64,000 nt of DNA from Nisaea denitrificans DSM 18348 (GTDB lineage Bacteria > Pseudomonadota > Alphaproteobacteria > Thalassobaculales > Thalassobaculaceae): the NCBI RefSeq assembly GCF_000426505.1, contig NZ_AUFM01000011.1:1736001-1800000 (forward strand). Direction: 5' to 3'. A program made the position numbers and the translations under genes. The notes under the pieces were generated by a model. It searched no databases. It worked only from the letters and a program-made list of their open reading frames with translations, and was not told the origin of the DNA. Below are positions 17,178-25,580 of this stretch, piece after piece (within the stretch, counting starts at the first letter, position 1; each line of letters opens with the position of its first letter).

Positions 17178-18119
17178 CTACTCCTCCGAAGCCCCCGGCA
17201 AACGCGCTTCAACGCCGGTCAGTCTTTCATAAGCCTTGATTACCGCCGTGCAACTTTCGTCCTCGAAGCCCATGATGGATGCCAGCGCGTAGGTCTGGTG
17301 CACCGACTCCGCCATGAACCCCGGCAGCCCGGCCTGCTCTAGCCATTGCGCGTAATAACGGACATCTTTCTGGGCGTTAGCCAGCGACATCAGCGGCGTG
17401 AAGTCCCTTTTCAGGGTGGCCTCGCCGTAGAGATCCATCATGCCGGACTTGCCTCCGGCAGCCGAGATGATGCCGATCACCTTGTCCATGTCGAGCCCTT
17501 CGCGGGCGGCGAGCGCGAACCCCTCGCACCAGGAAGCGACATTGGCGAAAGCGATGTAATTGTGGATCAGTTTCAGACGGATCGCATGTCCGGCGGGGCC
17601 GACATGAAAGATGTTCTCAGCATAGGTCTCGAACAGCGGACGCAACCGCTCCAGCAATTCCTCAGTGCCGCCGAACAGGATATTCACCTCGCCCCGGTCC
17701 GCATGGACCGGTGTCCGGGTCATTGGAGCCTCGCAATAAACGATACCGCGCGCGGCGCAGGCCTCCCGCATCTTGTCTACATGATCAGGAGAAACCGTCG
17801 TGTGATCGAGAAAGACCGCACCCTTCTTCATACGGGAGAGTAGGCCGTCCGGCCCGAGAGCGAGTTTCTGGACCGCCTCCGCCGTGGTGATGCAGATTCC
17901 AAGAACGTCAACGCTGGCCGCCATCGCCGCCAGGTCCGGCTCGGCCACCGCCCCCTGTGAGACGGCCAGCGCCACCGCCTCCGGGTCGAGATCATGCACC
18001 GAGACCGACGCCCCTCCGGCCAGCATGTTCTTCACCACCCCCCGCCCCATGCCGCCGAGGCCGATGAAACCGACGGCGAAATCCGCTGCCGTGCGGATAG
18101 GCTGGTTCATTTGGCTCAC
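17178..18119 (-). CDS. NAD(P)-dependent beta-hydroxyacid dehydrogenase (3-hydroxyisobutyrate dehydrogenase family)
   Basis: A 313-residue enzyme of the GarR/MmsB family that oxidises beta-hydroxyacids or reduces the matching semialdehydes. The N-terminal Rossmann motif is VGFIGLGGMGRGVVKNML. The substrate region has CEAPMTRTPVHADRGEV, where DAPVSGG is common. The catalytic lysine lies in RLKLIHNYIAFANVASW. The GTG start is preferred because AGGAG lies 7 nt upstream; the ATG three codons later (18110) would be too far from it. It stands alone between two palindromic repeats. Confidence 0.85.
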   Translation of the reverse strand: MSQMNQPIRTAADFAVGFIGLGGMGRGVVKNMLAGGASVSVHDLDPEAVALAVSQGAVAEPDLAAMAASVDVLGICITTAEAVQKLALGPDGLLSRMKKGAVFLDHTTVSPDHVDKMREACAARGIVYCEAPMTRTPVHADRGEVNILFGGTEELLERLRPLFETYAENIFHVGPAGHAIRLKLIHNYIAFANVASWCEGFALAAREGLDMDKVIGIISAAGGKSGMMDLYGEATLKRDFTPLMSLANAQKDVRYYAQWLEQAGLPGFMAESVHQTYALASIMGFEDESCTAVIKAYERLTGVEARLPGASEE

Positions 18120-18148
18120 AATCCTTCTCCTCACCTAGACCTATTCGA

Positions 18149-18235
18149 TCGTCATACCGGCGGAGGCCGGTATCCATAGAACATGTGCTCCGCCGTATGA
18201 TCTCCTGACCCCCGGCCTTCACCAGGGTGACAACA
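18149..18235. repeat. palindromic dispersed element, copy 2 (decayed)
   Basis: It begins with the same TCGTCAT as copy 1, followed by the perfect hairpin ATACCGGC/GCCGGTAT, and ends around CCCCCGGCCTTCACCAGGGT followed by GACAAC. The right end no longer matches the left end exactly. Confidence 0.5.
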
Positions 18236-18257
18236 CCATCATGATGCAAAAAACAAA

Positions 18258-18290
18258 AAAAGGGCCGGTCAAACCGGCCCTTTTCCTCGA
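18258..18290 (-). terminator. terminator downstream of the peroxiredoxin gene
   Basis: A perfect 12-bp stem, AAAAGGGCCGGT / ACCGGCCCTTTT, has a 3-nt loop and flanking A/T runs. It lies 12-18 bp past the peroxiredoxin stop on the minus strand. Confidence 0.88.
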
Positions 18291-18301
18291 TATGTCTTTG
18301 A

Positions 18302-18937
18302 TTACGCGCCCGGCTGATCAACCACACGCAGATAGGGGCGCTGTTCGTCCCAGCCGCCCGGGAACAGCTTCTTGGCATCGTCGTTCGACAGAGCCGGGAC
18401 GATGATGCACTTGTCGCCGCTGGTCCAGTTCACCGGTGTCGCCACCTTGTGCTTGTCGGTCAGCTGCAGGGAATCGACCACGCGCAGGATCTCGTCGAAA
18501 TTCCGTCCGGTGCTGGCCGGATAGGTCAGGATCAGGCGGACTTTCTTGTTGCCGTCGATGACGAAGACAGAGCGCACCGTCAGCGTGTCATTCGCGTTCG
18601 GATGGATCATGTCGTAGAGACCGGCGACCGTCTTGTCGTGGTCGGCAACCAGCGGGAAATTCAGGCTGTTGCCCTGGGTCTGCTTGATGTCGTCGGCCCA
18701 TTTCTCATGGTCGCCGAGACCATCGACGGAAAGGCCGAGCACCTTGACGCCGCGCTTGTCGAATTCCGGCTTCAGGCCGGCCATGTAGCCGAGCTCGGTG
18801 GTGCAGACCGGGGTAAAATCCTTCGGGTGCGAGAACAGGATGACCCAGTTGTCGCCCGCATAATCGTAGAAATTGATCTTGCCGTCCGTGGAGTCCTGCG
18901 TGAAATCAGGCGCTATGTCGCCAAGCCGGATGGTCAT
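18302..18937 (-). CDS. 1-Cys peroxiredoxin (Prx6 type)
   Basis: A 211-residue thiol peroxidase that reduces hydrogen peroxide and organic peroxides in the cytosol. The peroxidatic site is HPKDFTPVCTTELG near residue 47, with the conserved Thr and Cys. FVIDGNKKVRLILTYPASTG and the C-terminal arm GDKCIIVPALSNDDAKKLFP are typical of the Prx6 subgroup. The ATG at 18937 follows AGGAGGAGAAGG; an in-frame extension to 19006 has no ribosome site. It has its own terminator, and a glutathione transferase gene lies just upstream in the same orientation. Confidence 0.94.
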   Translation of the reverse strand: MTIRLGDIAPDFTQDSTDGKINFYDYAGDNWVILFSHPKDFTPVCTTELGYMAGLKPEFDKRGVKVLGLSVDGLGDHEKWADDIKQTQGNSLNFPLVADHDKTVAGLYDMIHPNANDTLTVRSVFVIDGNKKVRLILTYPASTGRNFDEILRVVDSLQLTDKHKVATPVNWTSGDKCIIVPALSNDDAKKLFPGGWDEQRPYLRVVDQPGA

Positions 18938-19015
18938 GGCCTTCTCCTCCTGGTGTGAATTTCGAGCCTGTCGCCTCCCTCCCGAGGAATGCGCGGGCGG
19001 CGGCACTATATGCAG

Positions 19016-19053
19016 AAACGGGGCCGGACGATACCGCCGCGACCCCGTTTTTT
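19016..19053 (-). terminator. probable terminator downstream of the GST gene
   Basis: The arms AAACGGGG and CCCCGTTT enclose a G/C-rich loop of about 19 nt that can form extra pairs. The T-run is longer on the plus side (TTTTTT), but the position, 22 bp after the GST stop, fits minus-strand termination. Confidence 0.5.
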
Positions 19054-19074
19054 AACCATGAATCCGGTATCGGA

Positions 19075-19701
19075 TCAGGGCAGTTCCATACCCCGGCTGA
19101 GGGCCGGACGCGCCATCATCGCGTCGTACCAGCGCTTCACGTTCGGGAACTGGTTCAGATCCACTTCCTGCCACTCATGGCGGAACACCCAGGGCAGGGT
19201 TGCGAAATCGGCGATGGAGACCTCGTCATTGGCGAGATAATCCCGGCCTTCGAGGCGGCTGTTCAGCACGCCGTAAAGGCGGAGGCATTCCTTGCCGTAC
19301 CGCTCGATGCCGTAAGGCACCTTCTCTTTCGCGGCGCGCTTGAAATGATGCACCTGGCCGAAAATCGGGCCAATGCCGCCCATCTGGAACATCAGCCACT
19401 GGATGACCTCATAGCGCTTGGCCATGTCGGTCGGCATGAACTTGCCGGTCTTCTCCGCCAGATACATCAGGATCGCGCCGGATTCGAAGACCGTGTAGGG
19501 CTTCCCTCCCGGGCCGTCCGGATCGATGATCGCCGGGATCTTCGAGTTAGGGTTGATCGCGATGAATTCAGGCGTGAACTGATCGTCCTCACCGATATTG
19601 ATCGGGTGCAGGTTGTACGGAATACCGCACTCTTCCAGCATGATCGTGATCTTGCGGCCGTTCGACGTCTTCCACGTGTAGCATTCGATCGGTGCCGTCA
19701 T
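19075..19701 (-). CDS. glutathione S-transferase, YfcG/YghU (Nu-class) type
   Basis: A 208-residue GST. The thioredoxin-fold domain has KTSNGRKITIMLEECGIPY, the cis-proline NPNSKIPAIIDPD and the glutathione-binding FESGAILMYLAEKTG. The all-alpha domain has YGVLNSRLEGRDYLANDEVS and IADFATLPWVFRH. Nu-class members show disulfide-bond reductase and peroxidase activity with glutathione. The ATG at 19701 is preceded by GGGGGGAAG. Its placement beside a 1-Cys peroxiredoxin, which needs a thiol reductant, may be functional (inference). Confidence 0.92.
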   Translation of the reverse strand: MTAPIECYTWKTSNGRKITIMLEECGIPYNLHPINIGEDDQFTPEFIAINPNSKIPAIIDPDGPGGKPYTVFESGAILMYLAEKTGKFMPTDMAKRYEVIQWLMFQMGGIGPIFGQVHHFKRAAKEKVPYGIERYGKECLRLYGVLNSRLEGRDYLANDEVSIADFATLPWVFRHEWQEVDLNQFPNVKRWYDAMMARPALSRGMELP

Positions 19702-19739
19702 GGCTTCCCCCCTTTTGAATTCTTGAACTGTCATACAAG

Positions 19740-19771
19740 AAAAGACGGGTGCGTTTCCGCAACCGTCTTTT
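19740..19771 (-). terminator. terminator downstream of the 19783-22092 hydroxylase gene
   Basis: The stem AAAAGACGG / CCGTCTTTT is continued by TGCG/CGCA across one mismatch, with a 4-nt loop. On the minus strand it ends in TTTTCTTG. Confidence 0.78.
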
Positions 19772-19782
19772 CAGAATGAGAC

Positions 19783-22092
19783 CTATTCGGCCGCCGCGAG
19801 TTTGCCCGCGTTGGCCACTGCCCAGATTTTCTCCGGCGTCGCCGGCATGTCGATATTGGTGACGCCGAGCGCATCGCAGACCGCGCTGATCGCCGCCGGC
19901 GGTGCACCGATGGCACCCGCCTCGCCGGAACCCTTGATGCCGAGAGGGTTGGTCGTGCACCAGACATTGTGGGTTTCAAAATCGACCCACGGCACATGGT
20001 CCGCGCGCGGCAGGGTGTAATCCATGTACGAGCCGGTCACGAGCTGGCCGCTTTCCTCGTCATAGATCGTGTGCTCGTACAGCGCCTGGCCGAGGCCCTG
20101 GCCGACGCCGCCATGCACCTGGCCCGCCAGCAGGTTCGGGTTGATGACCGAGCCGAAATCGTCGACCACGCTGTATTTCCGGATCTCGACGATGCCGGTA
20201 TCCGGATCGATCTCCAGCTCGCAGACATGGCAGCCGTTCGGGAAGGTCGCCGCTTCCGGCGTGCGCTTGTGCACCGTGTCGAGCCCCTCTTCCTCGTCGG
20301 TCTTGGCTTCGCGGTTCACGTCGAAGAGCGACATGGTCTTGTCGGTCCCGGCGACCGTGAAGGTGCCGTCGGTGAACTCGATATCCTCAATCGCCGCTTC
20401 CATAACCCGAGCCGCGACCTTTTTGCCCTTCTCGACGATCTCGCGGCCGCCGAGCAGCACGGCGACGCCGCCCACAGGCAGAGCACGGGAGCCGCCGGTC
20501 AGACCGGGAGGCGTACGGTCGGTATCACCCTGGATGATCCTTATATCCTCACCGTCGATGCCGAGCACGTCGCCCAGCACCTGGGCATAGGCGGTCTCGT
20601 GCCCCTGCCCGTTCGACTGGTTGCCGATATAGATCTCGATCTTGTTGTCCTCGGTGAAGCGGATATCCGCCGTCTCCGGGTTCCCGCCACCGCATTTCTC
20701 GATGTAGTAGCCAAGACCGATACCGCGCAGCTTGCCGGCCTTCTCGGACACGGCCTTGCGGGCGGCGAATCCTTTCCAGTCCGCCTTCGCGAGGCATTTC
20801 TCCATGACGATCTGGAATTCGCCGGTGTCGTAAACGTTGCCGAGCGTGGTGCTGTAGGGCATCTGCTGCGGCGTGACGAAGTTCCGGCGCCGGATTTCGT
20901 CCCGGCCGAGACCGGTTTCCGCAGCGCAATTATCCATCACCCGCTCGATCAGGTAGGCCGCTTCCGGCCGCCCCGCGCCGCGATAGGCGTCTACCGGCGT
21001 GGTGTTGGTCAGCACGCCCTTCACATTCACGTAGATCACCGGAATGTCGTAGACACCCGAAAGCATGTGGGTGCCTGCTTCAGTCGGTATGAAGGGGCCG
21101 AAGTTCGAGAGATAACCGCCAAGATTGGCGAATGTCTCAACCTTCATGCCGATGATCTTGCCGTTCTCGTCGAGCGCGGCATCGACATAGCTGACATTGT
21201 CCCGACCCTGGGTGTCGCTCATGAAGGCTTCGGAGCGTTCCGGCGTGTATTTCACCGCCATCTTCAGGCGGCGGGAGGCCCAGGCAAGCAGGCACTGTTC
21301 CGGATATAGGAAGATCTTCATACCGAATCCGCCACCGACATCGGTGGTGATGCAGCGCAGCTTCTCCTTATCGATCTTCAACACCGCGTCGGCGAGGATC
21401 GGATGGATGAAGCTCGGACCCTGAGTGGAGCTGTAGAGCGTCGTGCGGTCTGTCTCCGCATCGTAAAGGCCGATGGCGCCACGCGGCTCCATGGAATTCA
21501 CGATGATGCGATTATTGACGACCTTGGTGCGAACGACCTGCTTCGCCCGGATGAAAGCGGCCTCGGCTGTCTCAAGGTCGCCCTTGTGCCAGTCGAAGCA
21601 GACATTGTGCGGGATATGCTCATAGAGCTGGGCCGCACCCGGCTTGGTGGCGCCTTCGGTATCGGTTGCGGATTGCAGCGGCTCGTAATCAACATCGATC
21701 AGCTCTGCCGCATCGCGTGCCTGATCCAGCGTTTTCGCGATCACCATGGCGACGGGTGTGCCGACATGACGGACCGTATCGCCTTCAAGGATCGGACGCG
21801 GCGTATCGGCTCGCGCACTTCCATCCTTGTTCGGTGCAGGCGCCAGACTGGGAAGATCGCCCAGCCCGTCTTCCTTCACATGTTTGTTGGTCAGAACGGC
21901 GATGACACCGGGGGCCGCTTCCGCGTCCGCCGTGTCGATCCCGTTGATCCGCGCATGAGCATAAGGCGAGCGCAGGATGAAGGCCCGGGCCGTGCCGTCG
22001 GGCGTGACATCATCCGTGTAATTGCCCTGCCCCGTCAGCAGCCGCTGGTCCTCAACGCGTTTGATCGCCTGACCAATGCCGAATTTTACCAT
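19783..22092 (-). CDS. molybdopterin-binding large subunit, xanthine dehydrogenase / CoxL family (orphan)
   Basis: A 769-residue large subunit of a molybdenum hydroxylase. It shows IKRVEDQRLLTGQGNYTDD at the N-terminus, the cofactor motif TTDVGGGFGMKIFLYPEQ, AYRGAGRPEAAYLIER in the active-site loop, QSNGQGHETAYAQV, and the catalytic-Glu region LGIKGSGEAGAIGAPPA. The AYRGAG loop lacks the AYRCSFR cysteine of true CO dehydrogenase, so aldehyde or heterocycle oxidation is more likely. No FeS or FAD subunit genes lie beside it; the partners must be encoded elsewhere. It appears monocistronic with its own terminator. Confidence 0.88.
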   Translation of the reverse strand: MVKFGIGQAIKRVEDQRLLTGQGNYTDDVTPDGTARAFILRSPYAHARINGIDTADAEAAPGVIAVLTNKHVKEDGLGDLPSLAPAPNKDGSARADTPRPILEGDTVRHVGTPVAMVIAKTLDQARDAAELIDVDYEPLQSATDTEGATKPGAAQLYEHIPHNVCFDWHKGDLETAEAAFIRAKQVVRTKVVNNRIIVNSMEPRGAIGLYDAETDRTTLYSSTQGPSFIHPILADAVLKIDKEKLRCITTDVGGGFGMKIFLYPEQCLLAWASRRLKMAVKYTPERSEAFMSDTQGRDNVSYVDAALDENGKIIGMKVETFANLGGYLSNFGPFIPTEAGTHMLSGVYDIPVIYVNVKGVLTNTTPVDAYRGAGRPEAAYLIERVMDNCAAETGLGRDEIRRRNFVTPQQMPYSTTLGNVYDTGEFQIVMEKCLAKADWKGFAARKAVSEKAGKLRGIGLGYYIEKCGGGNPETADIRFTEDNKIEIYIGNQSNGQGHETAYAQVLGDVLGIDGEDIRIIQGDTDRTPPGLTGGSRALPVGGVAVLLGGREIVEKGKKVAARVMEAAIEDIEFTDGTFTVAGTDKTMSLFDVNREAKTDEEEGLDTVHKRTPEAATFPNGCHVCELEIDPDTGIVEIRKYSVVDDFGSVINPNLLAGQVHGGVGQGLGQALYEHTIYDEESGQLVTGSYMDYTLPRADHVPWVDFETHNVWCTTNPLGIKGSGEAGAIGAPPAAISAVCDALGVTNIDMPATPEKIWAVANAGKLAAAE

Positions 22093-22241
22093 GTAGTCCC
22101 TCCTCGTCAGGCCGTTGCGGGCGCAGCGGCCGAAATCTCTCGCGCGGATGTTAGGGGTTTAGAAGTCTGGCACTCAAGCAACAAATGGGTTAGCAAACTT
22201 TATCTTCTTTCGCCTTTCACACAGTTAGGGGCTCTTCGCCC

Positions 22242-23147
22242 GTGAACCAACCCTTGCCGCATAAAACGGCAGCGATCCCGCCATTCGCGATCTTTTTGCT
22301 GGCCATGCTGGCCCTGCTCTGGGGCCTCAACTGGCCGGTGATGAAACTATCCCTTGCCGAATACCCGCCCTTCGTTTTCCGCGCCATTGCGGGAATTTCG
22401 GCGGCTCTGGGCTTGTTCGCCATGGCAAAAGCCAATGGCCGGACACTCCGCGTGCCGCGTGCGGAATGGAAGGGACTGGTAATCGTCTCGCTGCTCAATA
22501 TGTCCGTATGGAACATTGCAGTGCTGTATGGCGTCGATCTGATGGAATCAGGCCGCGCCGCCATTCTGGCCTACACCATGCCGCTCTGGGCGACCCTGAC
22601 CGGCGCGTGGCTCGTCAAGGAGCCCTTGCGCGCCCGATCGATTCTCGCACTTGGGCTCGGCCTTGTCGGCATGTGCCTGCTATTTTTCGGCGACGACCGC
22701 GCCATATCGGGCGACCCGCTTGGCCCGGCGCTTGTCGTCCTCGCCGCGATCAGCTGGGGCACCGGCACGGCGGCGGTGAAATACTTCCGTTTTTCCATGT
22801 CCGTGACCGTGCTTACCGGCTGGCAGCAGATGCTCGGCGCGCTGCCCATCGCCGTGATCGCGCTTCTCTGGGACTATCAGAACATGCCGGAGAGTGTCAC
22901 CCTCGTGCCCACGCTCGGCCTCGTCTACAACATGACGATCACCGGCATCTTCTGTTACTGGGCCTATTTCAACGTGGTGACCATGCTGCCGGTTGTTGTC
23001 TCCACCGTCGGCACACTGATGGTCCCGGTTGTCGGCGTTGCCGCAGATGCGCTGATCTTCGGCACCGTCCCCGGAATTGTCGATTATGCCGCCCTCGTAG
23101 CCGTGGTCTCCGCTGTCTTCCTGGTGATGACGCGCCGGGCGAAATAG
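22242..23147 (+). CDS. EamA/DMT-family membrane transporter
   Basis: A 301-residue drug/metabolite transporter with about ten hydrophobic segments arranged as two EamA repeats. The first repeat starts with FAIFLLAMLALLWGLNWPVM and the second with LVVLAAISWGTGTAAVKYFR. Both carry the WG-type motif near the first helix of the repeat. It starts at a GTG; AGGGG lies about 12 nt before it, so the start is only moderately secure. The substrate is unknown, and the family exports amino acids, nucleosides and other metabolites. It converges on the next gene with 27 bp between them. Confidence 0.85.
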   Translation: MNQPLPHKTAAIPPFAIFLLAMLALLWGLNWPVMKLSLAEYPPFVFRAIAGISAALGLFAMAKANGRTLRVPRAEWKGLVIVSLLNMSVWNIAVLYGVDLMESGRAAILAYTMPLWATLTGAWLVKEPLRARSILALGLGLVGMCLLFFGDDRAISGDPLGPALVVLAAISWGTGTAAVKYFRFSMSVTVLTGWQQMLGALPIAVIALLWDYQNMPESVTLVPTLGLVYNMTITGIFCYWAYFNVVTMLPVVVSTVGTLMVPVVGVAADALIFGTVPGIVDYAALVAVVSAVFLVMTRRAK

Positions 23148-23174
23148 CCTGCCCCAGTTTCGGATAAGAGCACC

Positions 23175-24458
23175 TCAGATCAGGGTGTAGTGCAGGATAC
23201 TGAGGATCGGCACCAGTACGGCCCAGACGACGAAAACATATGCGAGGTTCGGACCAAGAGCGACGCGCGTCGGCCGCACATCAAACATAGAGCTCGCCGT
23301 GACCACGGAGAGCGAGGCTATGGACACCATGGCCCCGAGCCCCCATCCCGCGAGCATGGCTTCATAGAGAGCCAGCGGCAGCACACCGTGATCCAGACTC
23401 GTCAGGGCGGCGAGGAAGATGGTCCCGGTGATGATCGGATGAATGCCGATTATGGCCGGCACAAGCTGTATGCCGATCATCAGGGCCAACAGGACCGGCG
23501 CCGGCAATCCGCCTTCAAGCAGCGGCGCGACATGGACAATCACCGCATCGGCCTCTCCCGCAACGGTGCCGACCACGATGGCAACGGCGACAAGTGCCAG
23601 GTCGTCCCCGAGCTCCTTCATCCCTTCCGCCGTTTTCTCCAGAACCGGGCGTAAAGCGTCCGGCCGGCGGAAGAATTGCAACATGCACAGCAACGGCATC
23701 ACCACCAGAATGGAGCCGAGTGTCGAGAGCGGCGTGACGGTCCCGACCAGAATGACCGTACCGGCGGCAATCCCCAATCGCGATGCAATCGGCTTCAGGC
23801 AGGCAAGGGCAGCGCCGACCGCCGCAAAGCTGAATGGCCGGGCGAACATGGCAAGTGCGATTGAGACGGATATGGCAACGCAGACGAAGCCGAGTGGAAT
23901 GATCTCCCAGAGTTCGACCATCGGCAGATAGGTACCGGCCACGGCAAACCCGACAAAAAAGGGCGACCAAAGCACGGCGATGCTCATCCCCCGCATCGAT
24001 GCGCACGCCGCAGAACGGCGGCGTTCCTTGCTTGCATTGGCAGGTACCACTGCGGAGACCAGGGCGAAAGAGCCGGTATTCAGAACCGCACCGAAGACCG
24101 TCGCCCCGATGGTGATGCCAACATCCGCAGCGCTGTCCGGTAGCGCTGCCAGTCTGTTCTGGCTCGCCCGCACGGACGGCATCAGCCGGGCGACTTCCCG
24201 CGTCATCTTCAGTGTTGGTAGCAGCCCGGCGAAAATCAGCGTGCGCTCAAGCCCGCGCCAGACGGCTTCTGGATCGGCAACGGTGGAAATCAGGATCAGC
24301 GTCGCGACCGTGCCGATGCCGACGAGTACTTTCGTCTCCAACCGGGCTTGCGGCAACGTGCCAAGCACAAAAAGCAACAGGCCACCGGCAACGATATGAT
24401 CGAGCATGGGGACGGAAAGGAAGAGCCCGGCAACGGAGCCGGCCCACACGGACGTCAA
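23175..24458 (-). CDS. polytopic membrane protein, family not recognised
   Basis: About 427 residues with roughly eleven to thirteen hydrophobic segments and almost no soluble domain. The segment VPAIIGIHPIITGTIFLAAL resembles re-entrant hairpins in ion-transporter-superfamily carriers. TVFGAVLNTGSFALVSAVVP is another conserved-looking loop. I do not recognise a specific family; a carboxylate or ion carrier is the best guess. The N-terminus is uncertain: the reading frame stays open upstream with no ATG or GTG, and the TTG at 24458 has no strong ribosome site. Confidence 0.65.
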   Translation of the reverse strand: MTSVWAGSVAGLFLSVPMLDHIVAGGLLLFVLGTLPQARLETKVLVGIGTVATLILISTVADPEAVWRGLERTLIFAGLLPTLKMTREVARLMPSVRASQNRLAALPDSAADVGITIGATVFGAVLNTGSFALVSAVVPANASKERRRSAACASMRGMSIAVLWSPFFVGFAVAGTYLPMVELWEIIPLGFVCVAISVSIALAMFARPFSFAAVGAALACLKPIASRLGIAAGTVILVGTVTPLSTLGSILVVMPLLCMLQFFRRPDALRPVLEKTAEGMKELGDDLALVAVAIVVGTVAGEADAVIVHVAPLLEGGLPAPVLLALMIGIQLVPAIIGIHPIITGTIFLAALTSLDHGVLPLALYEAMLAGWGLGAMVSIASLSVVTASSMFDVRPTRVALGPNLAYVFVVWAVLVPILSILHYTLI

Positions 24459-24678
24459 AAGCAGGACGCGCCAGTCCAGAAAAGACTGCGGAAGAATGGG
24501 TTTTCTCCAAGGCGGGGGACGTAGCAGTCAAAGTGGTCCAGAGTCTGCGCCGCAGAGGATTATTTGGCAATCCTCGCGCAATCGTCCGGGAATTGCCCTA
24601 ACGATCTTCCGCCAACGGTGGCAACGTGTTATCGGTATTAGATCGAATTTGGCACAAAATTATGTCGGGCGAATTTCA

Positions 24679-24999
24679 ATGAGCGATACTTCGAACACTA
24701 CCACCGGCGGTCAGGCGGCAGGACAGCAGCCGAACATCGTGATTGCCCCGGAATGCCAGGATATCTTCGTCGACGGAGTCATCGGTGCCATGGTGCGGGA
24801 CGGTGTCGTTCGGATCAATCTGGTGAACACACGTTTCAACATCGACGGCTCTCAGGTCGAGCATGCCGTCGTGTCCCGCATGATCATGTCCCGCTCGGGC
24901 GTGCGCAACCTGCACGCTGCCCTTGAGCAGCTGATGGGACGCCTCACCCGCTCGGCCGACGGTCGTCGCGACGACGATACCGCCGAAGACGAGAGCTGA
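24679..24999 (+). CDS. small acidic-tailed protein of unknown function
   Basis: A 106-residue orphan. After a low-complexity Ser/Thr/Gln-rich N-terminus, the core contains IVIAPECQDIFVDGVIGAMV, then RDGVVRINLVNTRF, with an alternating pattern typical of beta strands. A helical part, RNLHAALEQLMGRL, and a tail rich in Arg and Asp follow. The ATG at 24679 is chosen because residues of the longer open frame (to 24406) fall opposite the membrane-protein gene. No signal peptide or membrane segment. Its stop is 10 bp from that of the opposing cNMP-binding gene. Confidence 0.6.
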   Translation: MSDTSNTTTGGQAAGQQPNIVIAPECQDIFVDGVIGAMVRDGVVRINLVNTRFNIDGSQVEHAVVSRMIMSRSGVRNLHAALEQLMGRLTRSADGRRDDDTAEDES

Positions 25000-25009
25000 C
25001 CGCAACTAC

Positions 25010-25483
25010 TCAGATGGTCGCGTGCTGCAGGACCGTAAGGTTCGAGTTGCGGATCATCTGGGCCAGATTGTGAAGCACCAGAACCAGCACCGAGGGATAT
25101 TCCGACAACATGCTTCGGAAGTCGCTCGGTGACATCGCCGCAACGACGCAATCGCTTGTCGCCCGGACCTCGGCAGACCGGGGACCGCCATCCAGTGCCG
25201 AAAGCTCACCGAAATAAGCTCCGGCCCCGAGCCGGTCGAGCCTCAGCGCATCGCCTATAATCGTGTGATTCTGGACGTCGGCGGAGCCTTCCAACATGAA
25301 ATAGACGTCGTGGTCATCGCCTTCCCTGGCGATAACAACCTCGCCTGCCACGAACCGTCGTTTACGGCAAAGAGACGCTATTGCCGCACGCTCTTCTTCC
25401 CCGAGATCCAGAAACAGCCCGATCCGGCCGATCTCGTCCGCGTTGACGGAACCGCCGCCCAAATCGAAATTATCCGAACTCAT
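25010..25483 (-). CDS. cyclic-nucleotide-binding domain protein
   Basis: A 157-residue protein made almost entirely of one CRP-like cNMP-binding domain. The strand pattern leads to GAGAYFGELSALDGGPRSAE, which matches the phosphate-binding cassette (GE...RSA). VIAREGDDHDVYFMLEGSADV is the earlier part of the beta-roll. There is no helix-turn-helix and no effector domain, so it is a stand-alone sensor or a regulator of a partner protein. Two adjacent ATGs follow GGGGCAG; the second is used. Confidence 0.85.
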   Translation of the reverse strand: MSSDNFDLGGGSVNADEIGRIGLFLDLGEEERAAIASLCRKRRFVAGEVVIAREGDDHDVYFMLEGSADVQNHTIIGDALRLDRLGAGAYFGELSALDGGPRSAEVRATSDCVVAAMSPSDFRSMLSEYPSVLVLVLHNLAQMIRNSNLTVLQHATI

Positions 25484-25580
25484 CATCTGCCCCAATCAGT
25501 CCCATGCATAGTGCTCTCGCATAGTATGCGCCTGCCGACTGCAGGTGAAAGGATTAAGAACACAAACGGCGTCCCGCGAC

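Noticed and set aside
19969-21309. A 446-codon plus-strand frame opposite the orphan hydroxylase subunit
   Set aside because: Shadow frame with no motif or start signal.
19783-22092. Form I carbon monoxide dehydrogenase large subunit
   Set aside because: The active-site loop reads AYRGAGR rather than AYRCSFR, so the copper-binding cysteine is missing.
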